From a bacterium (lineage in GTDB: Bacteria; Elusimicrobiota; Elusimicrobia; UBA1565; UBA9628): 64,000 nucleotides of DNA. How positions within the stretch are numbered: position 1 is the first letter of the stretch; each line of letters opens with the position of its first letter. The DNA lies in assembly GCA_021782205.1 (NCBI GenBank), contig JAJXVH010000004.1:35226-99225 (forward strand), read 5' to 3'. The notes under the pieces are model-generated. The model was not told the origin of the DNA and did no database searches. It saw only the letters and a program-made list of their open reading frames with translations. A program made the position numbers and the translations under genes. Below, in pieces: positions 54,435 to 63,068 of the stretch.

Positions 54435-55448
54435 TTAGCGCAGCGACTTCGCGATCTCGGCCATCAGGTCGCGCGACACGTCGGACATCATCACGTAGTG
54501 CCTTGCTCCCACGCGCCACTGCATGACCTTGCCCGCCGTCGACGCGCGCAGGGGGCCGGGCAGGGCCTCGCGACCCGCGGGAATGGCCGCGTTTTTCGGG
54601 AGACGTACGGGGCGGTCGGTCTGGAACACCGACAGCACGGTCAGACCGTCGGTGTAGCGGGCGTGGCGCACGGGGCTCTTGCGCACGAGGAATACGTCGG
54701 CGCTTTCAAAAATGAAGCCGCCCGGGAGTTTGTCGGGAAACGTCGTGCCGCTGCGCGCGCGCAATTGGTCGAGCGTCAGGAAGCGCGGCGCGAGCGCGCG
54801 GGCGTGGACCACGGAGCCGGCGCTCGTCGAATCCTCGACGTGGAACAGTTCTTCTGATTGCGCTTGGCGCGGCGAGATCGAGAGGAACTGGGCTTCGCTG
54901 GCGAACGGGCGTCCGGGCAGCCAGCGCTTGAGGCGCAGGACGATCTTCGTGTCGCGGTCGATCCACAGCGTCTGCCGGGCCTTGCCCGCGGCTTTCGGAG
55001 CGAAGCTCAGACGCCACGTCGCGCGTCCGGCCACCGTTTCGCCGGTGCTCACGGACAGGTCGTAGTTCGACAGCAAGGTCGCGCGTTCCAGTTCCGGCGC
55101 CAGAACCTTGTCGCCGGAGCCGACGGCGTCTCCGACGATGGTGCGTCCGGACTTGATCAGGCGCACGCTCTCCTGGTCGCCGTCGCTGATCAGCACGCGC
55201 GAGGCGGCTCCGTCCGGAGTCAGGAACTCGCGGCGGATTTGGTCCGGAGGACGGACGTAGACGCGCATCTCCTCGGCGCGCGAGCGCAGGCGGCCGTCGG
55301 CGGCTCGTCCGTACCACTGCGTGACGATCACGCGTCCTTGGTAGGGGACCGACGGCGCGGCCAGGGCCGCGTCGAGGAGCGTTTCCGGCTCCGGCAGCGC
55401 CCGGGCGGGCGCGGGAGCCAACGCGGCGGCCAGCAGAAGGGACAGCAG
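54435..55448 (-). CDS. Exported RseB/MucB-like (LolA-fold) protein
   Basis: About 337 residues. The mature part resembles the RseB/MucB N-terminal lipoprotein-binding domain (VPYQGRVIVTQWYG and TLWIDRDTKIVLRLKRW) plus a smaller C-terminal domain ending in an SDVSRDLMAEIAKSLR helix. In the sigma-E system RseB binds the anti-sigma factor and senses mislocalised lipids or proteins, and the two upstream genes are exactly such a sigma/anti-sigma pair. The signal peptide (LLSLLLAAALAPAPARA) has no ATG, GTG or TTG at its front; a CTG at 55448 lies 7 nt after GGAG at the anti-sigma stop, so I place the start there. Confidence 0.75.
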   Translation of the reverse strand: MLSLLLAAALAPAPARALPEPETLLDAALAAPSVPYQGRVIVTQWYGRAADGRLRSRAEEMRVYVRPPDQIRREFLTPDGAASRVLISDGDQESVRLIKSGRTIVGDAVGSGDKVLAPELERATLLSNYDLSVSTGETVAGRATWRLSFAPKAAGKARQTLWIDRDTKIVLRLKRWLPGRPFASEAQFLSISPRQAQSEELFHVEDSTSAGSVVHARALAPRFLTLDQLRARSGTTFPDKLPGGFIFESADVFLVRKSPVRHARYTDGLTVLSVFQTDRPVRLPKNAAIPAGREALPGPLRASTAGKVMQWRVGARHYVMMSDVSRDLMAEIAKSLR

Positions 55449-55452
55449 GCGG

Positions 55453-55926
55453 CTACTCCGTCGTCCCGTCCGCGGCGTCCGCGTAGGTCAAAGTCAGCGG
55501 ATCGGAGTAGGACGAGGCGACCAGGTTGGGTTCGGGCACCAGGGCCTCGGCGCTGTAGCGCTCGTGCGCGGCGAGCAGGGGCTCCAGCGGCAGGTCGCCC
55601 GCGGGTGAAAGCGAGCGCGACCAGACGGAGAACGCCAGCGCCGCGGCCGCGACCGCACCGACGGGCACCCAGAACGCGGGATTCATGAAGGCGGCCGTCC
55701 AGGGGCGCGCGCCCACGTAGCGATGCTCCAAGTTCAGGGCCAAGTCGGCGGGCAAGGTGCGGCGGGGCGCCGCGGCGAGCAGGCGCTTGACGTGGCGCAG
55801 GGACTCCAGCTCCCGCCGGCACGCGCCGCAGTCGTCCAGGTGCGCCTGGGCGCGCGCGCGCGCCGCGCCGGAAAGCGCGCCGTCCAAGAAGGCCGAAATC
55901 TCTTCGCCGACGATATGTTCTTTCAT
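55453..55926 (-). CDS. Membrane-bound anti-sigma factor with zinc-finger domain
   Basis: 157 residues. The N-terminal anti-sigma domain has the ZAS motif HLDDCGACRRE (H-x3-C-x2-C) near residues 29-37. A membrane segment (FWVPVGAVAAAALAFSVW) lies at about 85-103 and a periplasmic tail of about 50 residues follows. It should hold the co-encoded ECF sigma factor inactive at the membrane until envelope stress. Its ATG overlaps the sigma-factor stop (ATGA). Confidence 0.88.
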   Translation of the reverse strand: MKEHIVGEEISAFLDGALSGAARARAQAHLDDCGACRRELESLRHVKRLLAAAPRRTLPADLALNLEHRYVGARPWTAAFMNPAFWVPVGAVAAAALAFSVWSRSLSPAGDLPLEPLLAAHERYSAEALVPEPNLVASSYSDPLTLTYADAADGTTE

Positions 55927-56471
55927 GACGCCACGCCCCCGCGCTTTTCCAGCGCTTCGTACTCCCGCCTCAACAGCAGGCGGCCCTGGTGTATCCGCGA
56001 CCGCACCGTGCCCACCGGCACGTCCGCCACCTGGGCGATCTCTTCATACGAAAGGCCTTCGATGTCGCACAGCACCACCGCCGCCTTGAACAAAGGCGGA
56101 ACCCGTTCCAGCGCCTTCTGCAGAAGGTCCAGGCTTTCCCGCCGCGCCAGTTCGTCGTGCGCGGCGACCGCGTCTTCCGGCAGAATATCCGCCCAGCCCG
56201 CGTCCTCGACCGGCGACGGCGCGTCCAGCGACACCGTGCGGCTGTGCGAATGCCGCCGCATGCCGTCCAGGAAGACGTTGTGCAGTATGCGCAGGAGCCA
56301 AGAGTCGAAGGGCCGGGACGCGTCATACGCCCCGGCGTGCTCGAAGGCCCGCGCGAACGATTCCTGCACTAGATCCCTCGCATCCTGTTCGTTGCCGGAC
56401 AACCGGTAGGCGAAGTTGTAGGCCTTATCGCCCGCCTGCGCGATCAGTCCGGCGAACGTCTGAGCGTCCAT
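55923..56471 (-). CDS. ECF-family RNA polymerase sigma factor (RpoE-like)
   Basis: 182 residues. Region 2 at about 10-75 (AYRLSGNEQDARDLVQESFARAF and FDSWLLRILHNVFLDGMRR) and region 4 at about 115-170 (LPPLFKAAVVLCDIEGLSYEEIA-like helix, then VPVGTVRSRIHQGRLLLRR). Gene order with the anti-sigma and RseB-like genes matches the RpoE-RseA-RseB envelope-stress module. The ATG at 56471 follows GGTGGAGAAG; an open frame reaching 57248 is antisense-like and rejected. It lies 14 nt after ddl. Confidence 0.93.
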   Translation of the reverse strand: MDAQTFAGLIAQAGDKAYNFAYRLSGNEQDARDLVQESFARAFEHAGAYDASRPFDSWLLRILHNVFLDGMRRHSHSRTVSLDAPSPVEDAGWADILPEDAVAAHDELARRESLDLLQKALERVPPLFKAAVVLCDIEGLSYEEIAQVADVPVGTVRSRIHQGRLLLRREYEALEKRGGVAS

Positions 56472-56485
56472 CTTCTCCACCTTTA

Positions 56486-57619
56486 TTACGCGCGGCGGGG
56501 CGGTTGGTTCGGACCTTTCCGGCCGCCGGCGTCGGCGCTCAAGCGCCGCCGCGCGCGCGCGCGCCGCCGGGCGAGGTCGATCAGGTTGGAGAGGAGGCGC
56601 GGCGTGGGCAGGCCGGACTCGCGCCACAGGCGCGGATACATGCTGGCGGGAGTGAAGCCGGGCAAGGTGTTGGGCTCGTTGAGGTAGACCGCGCCGGTGC
56701 GCCGATGCACGAAGAAATCCACGCGCGCCAGGCCGTAGAGGTCCAGCGCGCGGAACGCGGCCAGCGCGACTTCGCGCACCCGCGCGGCGGTCTTCGCGGG
56801 CAGGGGCGCGGGCACGATCAGGCGCGCGCCGTCCGGGTCCAGGTATTTCGCGCGGTAATCGTAGAACTCCGCGTTGGGCGCGATCTCGCCCACGATCGAG
56901 GCCTTGAGCGCCAGCCGGTCGCCGGAGGGCGCCCACGGATCGCCGAGAACGGCGGTCTCGATCTCGCGCGCGGGGATGCCTTTTTCCACGAGAGCCTTGT
57001 CGTCGTAGCGCAGGGCTTCGCGCAGGGCGGCCGCCACTTCCGCGGGGGATTTGACCTTGACGACGCCCACCGAGGAGCCCATGCGCGCGGGCTTGATGAA
57101 CACCGGGTAGCCGAAGCGCCGCGCGGCGTCCTGCGCCGCCGCCGCGTCGCGCGCGACGGCCCAGGGGACCTGCGGCAGCCCCGCTTCGGCGCACAGGCGC
57201 TTGCTGGCTTCCTTGTCCATGCCCGCCGCCGAGCCCAGCACGCCGCATCCCACGTAGGCCGCGCCGGTCAATTCCAGCATCCCCTGAAGCGTGCCGTCCT
57301 CACCCATGGGCCCGTGCAGGACCGGGAACACGCAGTCCTCCGCGCCCAAGGACGAGAACAGCGTCCAGGGGTTGATCGGTCGTGCGCCGCGGCGCAGGCG
57401 GCGCACGGCGGCCGGGCGCGCGTGCAGGTCGGCGGGCGTCTCGGCGAGCAAGGCCGCGGGGCGGACCTCCGCCCAGGAGCCGTCGGCGCCGATGTGCACC
57501 AGGCGCGTGCGGTAGCGGCGCGCGTCCAGGTTGGCGACGACGCACTGCGCCGAGACCAAAGAGACCAATCGCTCCGAGGAGCGGCCTCCGCACAGTACGA
57601 CGACGGTCGCGCGGCTCAT
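56486..57619 (-). CDS. ddl: D-alanine--D-alanine ligase
   Basis: 377 residues. ATP-grasp enzyme making D-Ala-D-Ala for peptidoglycan. N-terminal VVLCGGRSSERLVSLVSA (the catalytic Glu in SSER), VFPVLHGPMGEDGTLQGMLE, PVFIKPARMGSSVGVVKV and the metal-binding NEPNTLPGFTPASMYP. The C-terminal 30 residues are Arg-rich and extend past the usual end. The unusual feature is its place in an operon with an ECF envelope-stress system and a sensor kinase, instead of with mur or fts genes. Confidence 0.96.
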   Translation of the reverse strand: MSRATVVVLCGGRSSERLVSLVSAQCVVANLDARRYRTRLVHIGADGSWAEVRPAALLAETPADLHARPAAVRRLRRGARPINPWTLFSSLGAEDCVFPVLHGPMGEDGTLQGMLELTGAAYVGCGVLGSAAGMDKEASKRLCAEAGLPQVPWAVARDAAAAQDAARRFGYPVFIKPARMGSSVGVVKVKSPAEVAAALREALRYDDKALVEKGIPAREIETAVLGDPWAPSGDRLALKASIVGEIAPNAEFYDYRAKYLDPDGARLIVPAPLPAKTAARVREVALAAFRALDLYGLARVDFFVHRRTGAVYLNEPNTLPGFTPASMYPRLWRESGLPTPRLLSNLIDLARRRARARRRLSADAGGRKGPNQPPRRA

Positions 57620-57629
57620 CGCGGTGGAC

Positions 57630-59165
57630 CTAGCGCGGGGATTCCTGCAGAAGATGCAGGACCTTCTTGACGAACAAATTCTTCTCGAAGGGCTTGAGCA
57701 GGACGTCCTTAGCGCCGGCGGCGCGCGCGCGGTCGACGGCCTCGGAATAGCCGGTCAGCACCAGCACCGGGACGCGCTCTCCGTCGGGCAGGCGGCGCAG
57801 GCGCGAGAGGACCTCGAAGCCGTCCATGCCGGGCATCATGACGTCGAGGATGACCAGGCTGGGTGCCTCGTCTTTTATTTTTTCCAGCGCCTCGAAACCG
57901 GAGCGGGCGCTCGTGATCGACAGGTTGCGGCTGACGCTGGCCAAAAACAGCATCAGCACCTCGACCAGGTCCGCGTTGTCCTCGACGATCAGCACGCTTT
58001 TCTTGCGCGCCCCGCCGGAGTCGTCGACGACGGAAGGCGCGGCGTCCGGCGCGCACGTCGGCAGTTCCAGCCGCGCGGTCGTGCCGCTGCCCGCGCCGCG
58101 GCTTTCCAGCCAAATGCGGCCGCCCAGGGAGTCGACGATGTCCTTGGACAGCGGCAGGCCCAGGCCCAGACCCGGGTACTCGCGGGTCGGGCCTTGATTG
58201 GCGGCGAAAAAGCGTTCGAAGACGTGCGGCAGGAGCTCCGGCGCGACGCCGGGACCGCGGTCGGTCACGGAGAGGAGCGCGCGGCCGCCCGCGCTTTCCA
58301 GCGCCACGTCGAGCGCCCCTTCGGCGGGACTGAACTTCGTCGCGTTCGAAAGCATGTTGTCGACCACTTCGGCCAGGCGCTCCGCGTCGGCCAGCACCCA
58401 CGTCGGGTCTTCGCCCAGCCGCGCGGCCACGTTCAATTTCTTGCGCTTGACGTCCTTGCCCGCGCGCTCCAGACGCTGCGCGACGATCGCGCGCAGATCG
58501 GCGGGTTTGAGCAGAAGCGGCTTGCGGCCCTCGTGGACCTCGCGGATGCGCAGGATGTTGTTGAGCGTGCCCAGCAGGCCTTCGGCGCGCTCGACGACGG
58601 CGGTCAGAGCCTTTTTCTGCGCGTCGTTGACGTCGCCCAGGCCCCCGTCGCGCAAGGTGTTGGCGTAGCCGATGACGACGGTCAGCGGCGTGCGCAGCTC
58701 ATGGCTGACGTTGGCGATGAACTCGTTTTTCATCTGGTTGACCTGGCGCAGTTCCATGTTCTGGTTGACCAGGTCCCGGATTTCGACGACGCGGCGCAGG
58801 ACCTTGCCCAGGTCGGCCTTTTGAATATCGTCGTGCGTCATGTAGTCGATCGCGCCCTTCTTCATCGCGGCCACGGCCACCTGCTCGGTGCCGGAAGTCG
58901 TGGTCATCACGACGGCGGTTTTCGGGTGATGCTGACGGATTTTTTCCAAAATATCGAGGCCGTCCGTGGGCGGCAGGCGATAATCGAGGAAGACTAAGTC
59001 GAAGGTTTTTGCCTGCAGGCGGCGCAAGGCGTCGTCGCCGTCGCCGGACATGGCGATGTCGAGGTGCGCGCCGGGGATGCGGCTGAGAAGAAGCTTGAGC
59101 AGTTCCCGGCTCTCGGCCTGGTCGTCGACGATCAGGATGGAGAAGTCGGAGGCGGGCTCGGGCAT
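57630..59165 (-). CDS. Receiver-kinase-receiver hybrid signalling protein
   Basis: 511 residues, no membrane segment: an N-terminal receiver (about 8-125; acceptor Asp in LVFLDYRLPPTDG), histidine kinase (about 150-390; NVSHELRTPLTVVIGYANTL, N box DNMLSNATKFSPAEG and G2 GLGLGLPL) and a C-terminal receiver (about 395-505; VILDVMMPGMDG). Such soluble proteins relay signals from other kinases. The ATG at 59165 is preceded by TACAAT ending 9 nt upstream without a ribosome site. First gene of the unit with ddl, the ECF module and the symporter. Confidence 0.92.
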   Translation of the reverse strand: MPEPASDFSILIVDDQAESRELLKLLLSRIPGAHLDIAMSGDGDDALRRLQAKTFDLVFLDYRLPPTDGLDILEKIRQHHPKTAVVMTTTSGTEQVAVAAMKKGAIDYMTHDDIQKADLGKVLRRVVEIRDLVNQNMELRQVNQMKNEFIANVSHELRTPLTVVIGYANTLRDGGLGDVNDAQKKALTAVVERAEGLLGTLNNILRIREVHEGRKPLLLKPADLRAIVAQRLERAGKDVKRKKLNVAARLGEDPTWVLADAERLAEVVDNMLSNATKFSPAEGALDVALESAGGRALLSVTDRGPGVAPELLPHVFERFFAANQGPTREYPGLGLGLPLSKDIVDSLGGRIWLESRGAGSGTTARLELPTCAPDAAPSVVDDSGGARKKSVLIVEDNADLVEVLMLFLASVSRNLSITSARSGFEALEKIKDEAPSLVILDVMMPGMDGFEVLSRLRRLPDGERVPVLVLTGYSEAVDRARAAGAKDVLLKPFEKNLFVKKVLHLLQESPR

Positions 59166-59316
59166 CGCGGGGGGATTGTAGCAGACGGACCAGCGATCGT
59201 CCAGGGCAAGAAGAAAGACCAATTGCGCGGACGAGGCATACGCAGCGAGACGGATTTCGTTCTGGGGCCATTCAAGCATTGACGACCGACCTCCCTAATA
59301 AGTTCCCTTTCCCCTT

Positions 59317-60738
59317 GTGGTCCGCTCGCTCTCGATCTTCGCCTTCACGGCCTGCCTGGCCTGGTTCTGTTTCGCCCTCGGCAGCGGGGAGGTCGTCTGG
59401 CTTCCGGCCTTTTCCTGCGTCCTGGCCGCTTGGTGGGCTGGCTCGGCGCGTCACCCTGGGCGGCTGTGGCGCGAGCGTCCGGCCGTGTGCGTGTTCCTCG
59501 CCGGCCTGACGGCCTATTTCTCCACTTTCCATTGGCACGGCGGCGACGACCTGCCGAGCATCCTGCTGCCCTTCGCCGTACTGCGCGGCCACACCTTGGC
59601 CTTGGACGGCTACCTTGACTGGTTGAGCGGCCCCAACGCCTGGTACGTCATCGAGGTCGGTGGCCGCCATCTGTCGTTTTATCCCCCCGGAGCCGGCCTC
59701 ATGGCCCTGCCGCTCTACGTCATTGTCTGGCTGTTCAAGCCGCCCGTCACGGCCGTGCTGCTGCGCGACTTATCGAAGGTCAGCGCCGCGTTGATCACGG
59801 CAGGCTCGGCCGCCGCGCTCTGGAAGGCGCTGGAGCGGCGCTGTTCGCGCCGCTGGGCCCTGAGCCTCTGCGCGCTCTACGGTCTGGGCTCCTGGGCCTT
59901 CAGCGTGAGCAGCCAGGGCTTGTGGCAGCATGGCCCGGCACAACTGGCGACGGCCTTGGGCTTGTGGGCGCTCTGCGAGACGGGCTGGCGCTGGGACGCG
60001 CTGGCGGGCCTGGCCTTGTCGGCCGCGGTGGCGATCCGTCCCGATGGCGTATGGTTCGCCGTAGCGGCATTCGCGGCGCTTCTGCTGCAACGCCGGTCGC
60101 GCTTGCCCGGTTTCTGCCTTGGTGCGGCCGTTCCGGCCGTCCTGACCGCCGCCTACTGGCTGCATTACACGGGACGGCTGCGTCCGCCCGATATGGGCAT
60201 TCAGTCCGCCATGTTCGGCAACTTCCAGCCGCAGGCGTTCTGGGCCCTGCTCGCCAGCCCGACGCGCGGCCTGCTCGTCTTTTTTCCTGCCGCCCTCTTC
60301 GGCGCCTGGGGCACCTGGCGCGCGCGCAGGGACGCGCTGCGGCCGCTGATGCTGGCCGCCTGCGCCGCGCAATGGCTGATGCTGTCTTTCTATGACGGCT
60401 GGGTGGGGGGCAACACGTTCGGCACGCGCTACTTCGCCGTGACCGCGCTCGTTCTGACCTGGCTGTGCGCCGACGTGGAGGATGAAGTCCGGCGCTCGCC
60501 GCGGCGGATCAAGGCCTGGAGGGCCTGCCTGTGCTATTGCGTGGCGCTGCACGCCCTCGGGGCGTATTTGCGCTGGCCGGGCCCGCCCAGCGTGGCCGGG
60601 CAGAAGGCCGCGGCCTGGGACTGGAAGCTCTATCCGCCGGTCGCCGCCGTCGAGGGGCTCATTGATACGTCGCGCCGGAAAAGCTATCCTGTTCGTCCCG
60701 ATGAGTTTCGCGCCCGCCTCCGCGTCCCCGCACCCTGA
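59317..60738 (+). CDS. Integral membrane protein, GT-C-like, unknown function
   Basis: 473 residues with about ten hydrophobic segments. Loop features include GGDDLPSILLPFAVLRGHTL, YPPGAGLMALPLYV and GGNTFGTRYFAVTALVL; paired acidic residues in the first loop resemble GT-C glycosyltransferases, and similar proteins are often annotated as dolichyl-phosphate-mannose transferase-like. The GTG start is tentative; there is no clear ribosome site. The hpt promoter and start lie inside its 3' end. Confidence 0.6.
   Translation: MVRSLSIFAFTACLAWFCFALGSGEVVWLPAFSCVLAAWWAGSARHPGRLWRERPAVCVFLAGLTAYFSTFHWHGGDDLPSILLPFAVLRGHTLALDGYLDWLSGPNAWYVIEVGGRHLSFYPPGAGLMALPLYVIVWLFKPPVTAVLLRDLSKVSAALITAGSAAALWKALERRCSRRWALSLCALYGLGSWAFSVSSQGLWQHGPAQLATALGLWALCETGWRWDALAGLALSAAVAIRPDGVWFAVAAFAALLLQRRSRLPGFCLGAAVPAVLTAAYWLHYTGRLRPPDMGIQSAMFGNFQPQAFWALLASPTRGLLVFFPAALFGAWGTWRARRDALRPLMLAACAAQWLMLSFYDGWVGGNTFGTRYFAVTALVLTWLCADVEDEVRRSPRRIKAWRACLCYCVALHALGAYLRWPGPPSVAGQKAAAWDWKLYPPVAAVEGLIDTSRRKSYPVRPDEFRARLRVPAP
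60662..60690 (+). promoter_or_regulatory. Promoter of the hpt-ftsH-folP-glmM unit
   Basis: TTGATA (60662-60667) and TATCCT (60685-60690) with a 17-nt spacer, inside the end of the membrane-protein gene. The ATG of hpt is 10 nt further on, so any leader would be only a few nucleotides. Confidence 0.65.
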
Positions 60739-61258
60739 CGTGAAGAAAATCCTGTTCGACGAGGACACCCTGCGCGCCCGCGTGCGTGAACTGGGCGCGC
60801 GCATCACCCGCGACTACTCCGGCCGTCGGCTGATGGTCGTCGGCGTGCTCAAGGGCAGCCTGATCTTCATGGCCGACCTTTTGCGCGCGATCGGTCCGGA
60901 GGTCGACGTGCACGTGGATTTCGTCGCGGTCTCCTCCTATGCGGGCTCGGCTTCGACAGGGACCATCCGGGTTCTTCTGGACCTGCGCGAGAATCCCGAG
61001 GGCCGCGACGTGCTGGTCGTCGAGGACATCGTTGACACGGGCCTGACGCTTTCCTCCTTGACCGAGACCTTGCGCGCGCGCAGGCCCGCCAGCCTGGAAG
61101 TCTGCACCTTGCTCGACAAGGTCTCCTGCCGCAAGACGCCGTTCCAGCCCAAGTACAAGGGCTTCGAGATTCCGGACGAGTTCGTCGTCGGCTTCGGCCT
61201 GGACTACGACGAGCGCTACCGTCAACTGCCCTACGTTGCGATCCTGAGGACACCCTGA
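60701..61258 (+). CDS. hpt: Hypoxanthine phosphoribosyltransferase
   Basis: 185 residues. Salvages hypoxanthine and guanine to IMP and GMP with PRPP. The PRPP motif VLVVEDIVDTGLTL and the PPi loop VLKGSLIFMADL are clear, and the C-terminal DYDERYRQLPYVAIL is typical. The ATG at 60701 overlaps the end of the previous gene by 38 nt and is supported by the promoter; a later GTG near 60740 is possible. ftsH begins at the next base after its stop codon, a widely conserved neighbour pair. Confidence 0.95.
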   Translation: MSFAPASASPHPDVKKILFDEDTLRARVRELGARITRDYSGRRLMVVGVLKGSLIFMADLLRAIGPEVDVHVDFVAVSSYAGSASTGTIRVLLDLRENPEGRDVLVVEDIVDTGLTLSSLTETLRARRPASLEVCTLLDKVSCRKTPFQPKYKGFEIPDEFVVGFGLDYDERYRQLPYVAILRTP

Positions 61259-61259
61259 G

Positions 61260-63068
61260 ATGGAAACCAAGAACTTGAAGCAGGCGGCGATGTGGGGTTT
61301 CGGCCTTTTGGCGATGCTGATCCTGTTCAACAGCGTTAAGGGCACCGTGCCGTTGGAAAAAGAGATTCCGTATTCGGAGTTCAAGCAACGCCTCGACCAA
61401 GGTGTGATCACCGACGTGCGCGTGCGTCCGGACCTGATCCAGGGCTCCTATCGCGACGACAAGGGCCAGCCGCAGAGCTTCCGGACCTTGCCGCTCAACG
61501 ACCCGAACCTAGTCGGGGAGCTGGAGCAGCACAAGGTCGCCAGCTTCCAGGGCGAGCCCGACCGCTCCTGGATGTCGGGGCTTCTGCTCAATGTCGGCGG
61601 CATCCTGCTCTTCTTCGTGCTGTGGTGGTTTTTCGTTATCCGCCAGGTCCAGGTGGGCGGCAAGCAGGCGATGTCGTTCGGCCGTTCCAAGGCGAAGATG
61701 GTCGACGACAAGAAGAAAAAGACCGTGTTCGCCGACGTGGCCGGCTGCGACGAATCCAAGGAAGAACTGTCCGAGGTCGTCGAATTCCTGAAGCACCCGG
61801 AAAAATTCCAGAAGTTGGGCGGCAAGATGCCGCGCGGCGTCTTGCTCTTCGGACCTCCCGGAACGGGCAAGACGCTGCTGGCGCGCGCCGTCGCCGGCGA
61901 GGCGGGCGTGCCGTTCTTCTCCGCCTCGGCCTCGGAGTTCGTGGAGATGTTCGTCGGCGTCGGCGCGTCGCGCGTGCGCGACCTCTTCGAGCAGGCCAAG
62001 AAGGCGGCTCCGGCCGTGATCTTCATCGACGAGCTGGACGCCGTGGGCCGGCACCGTTTCGCGGGCATCGGCGGCGGCCACGACGAGCGCGAGCAGACGC
62101 TCAATCAGCTGCTCATCGAGCTCGACGGCTTCGAGCAGAACCAGGGCATCATCCTGATCGCGGCCACCAACCGCCCCGACGTGATCGACCCGGCCCTGCT
62201 GCGGCCGGGCCGCTTCGACCGTCAGATCGCCGTGCCGATCCCGGACATGAAGGGGCGCGAGGCGATTCTCCGGGTGCATTCGAAGAACGTGAAAATGGCC
62301 GCGGACGCGGACCTGGCCATCGTCGCGCGGCGCACGCCGGGGTTCGCCGGCGCGGACCTGGCCAACGTGATCAACGAGGCGGCGCTGATGGCCGCGCGCA
62401 AAGGCAAGGAGGGCGTGGAGCTCACCGATTTGGAAGAGGCCATCGAGCGGGTGATGGCCGGCCCGCAGCGGCGGACCAGCCTGATGAGCGAAAAGGAAAA
62501 GAAGGTCGTCGCGTATCACGAGTCCGGACACACCTTGGTCGCCAAAATGTTGCCCGGCGCGGACCCCGTGCACAAGGTCTCCATCGTGTCGCGCGGTCAC
62601 GCCCTCGGCTACACGTTGCAGCTGCCGCTCGACGACAAGTATCTGACCTCCCGCGTCGACATCTTGAACCGGCTGGCGATCCTGCTGGGCGGACGCGCGG
62701 CGGAGGAAGTCACCTTCGACGAGATCACGACGGGCGCTTCCGACGACCTGTCCAAGGCGACCGCCTACGCCACGCGCATGGTCACCGAGTTCGGCATGAG
62801 CGACCGCGTGGGCCCGCTGTCCTTGAAGAAGCCCGACCAGGAGGTCTTCCTGGGCCGCGACCTCAACCACGGCACGGGCTATTCGGAGCGCACGGCCCAA
62901 CTCATCGACGAGGAGGTCAAGCGCCTGGTGGTGGACGCGCAGACGAAGGCGCGCGACATCCTGGCGGCCAACCGCAAGGCGCTCGACGAACTGGCGAAGT
63001 CCCTGTTCGACCGGGAAGTGCTCAACGGCGAAGACATCGATGCGATCCTCCTGGCCGCGCGGGCCTGA
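61260..63068 (+). CDS. ftsH: ATP-dependent membrane zinc metalloprotease FtsH
   Basis: 602 residues. Two membrane segments (about 10-27 and 104-123) flank a periplasmic domain; the AAA+ module has Walker [20 protein letters not shown], Walker [12 protein letters not shown] and the arginine-finger region [15 protein letters not shown]; the protease motif is HESGH (about 422). Degrades misfolded membrane proteins and regulators. Follows hpt by 1 nt; folP starts within its last 29 nt. Confidence 0.98.
   Translation: METKNLKQAAMWGFGLLAMLILFNSVKGTVPLEKEIPYSEFKQRLDQGVITDVRVRPDLIQGSYRDDKGQPQSFRTLPLNDPNLVGELEQHKVASFQGEPDRSWMSGLLLNVGGILLFFVLWWFFVIRQVQVGGKQAMSFGRSKAKMVDDKKKKTVFADVAGCDESKEELSEVVEFLKHPEKFQKLGGKMPRGVLLFGPPGTGKTLLARAVAGEAGVPFFSASASEFVEMFVGVGASRVRDLFEQAKKAAPAVIFIDELDAVGRHRFAGIGGGHDEREQTLNQLLIELDGFEQNQGIILIAATNRPDVIDPALLRPGRFDRQIAVPIPDMKGREAILRVHSKNVKMAADADLAIVARRTPGFAGADLANVINEAALMAARKGKEGVELTDLEEAIERVMAGPQRRTSLMSEKEKKVVAYHESGHTLVAKMLPGADPVHKVSIVSRGHALGYTLQLPLDDKYLTSRVDILNRLAILLGGRAAEEVTFDEITTGASDDLSKATAYATRMVTEFGMSDRVGPLSLKKPDQEVFLGRDLNHGTGYSERTAQLIDEEVKRLVVDAQTKARDILAANRKALDELAKSLFDREVLNGEDIDAILLAARA

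Noticed and set aside
56472..57248. Extension of the ECF sigma factor into a 441-residue protein
   Set aside because: The added part is an out-of-frame reading of ddl; the ATG at 56471 has a good ribosome site.
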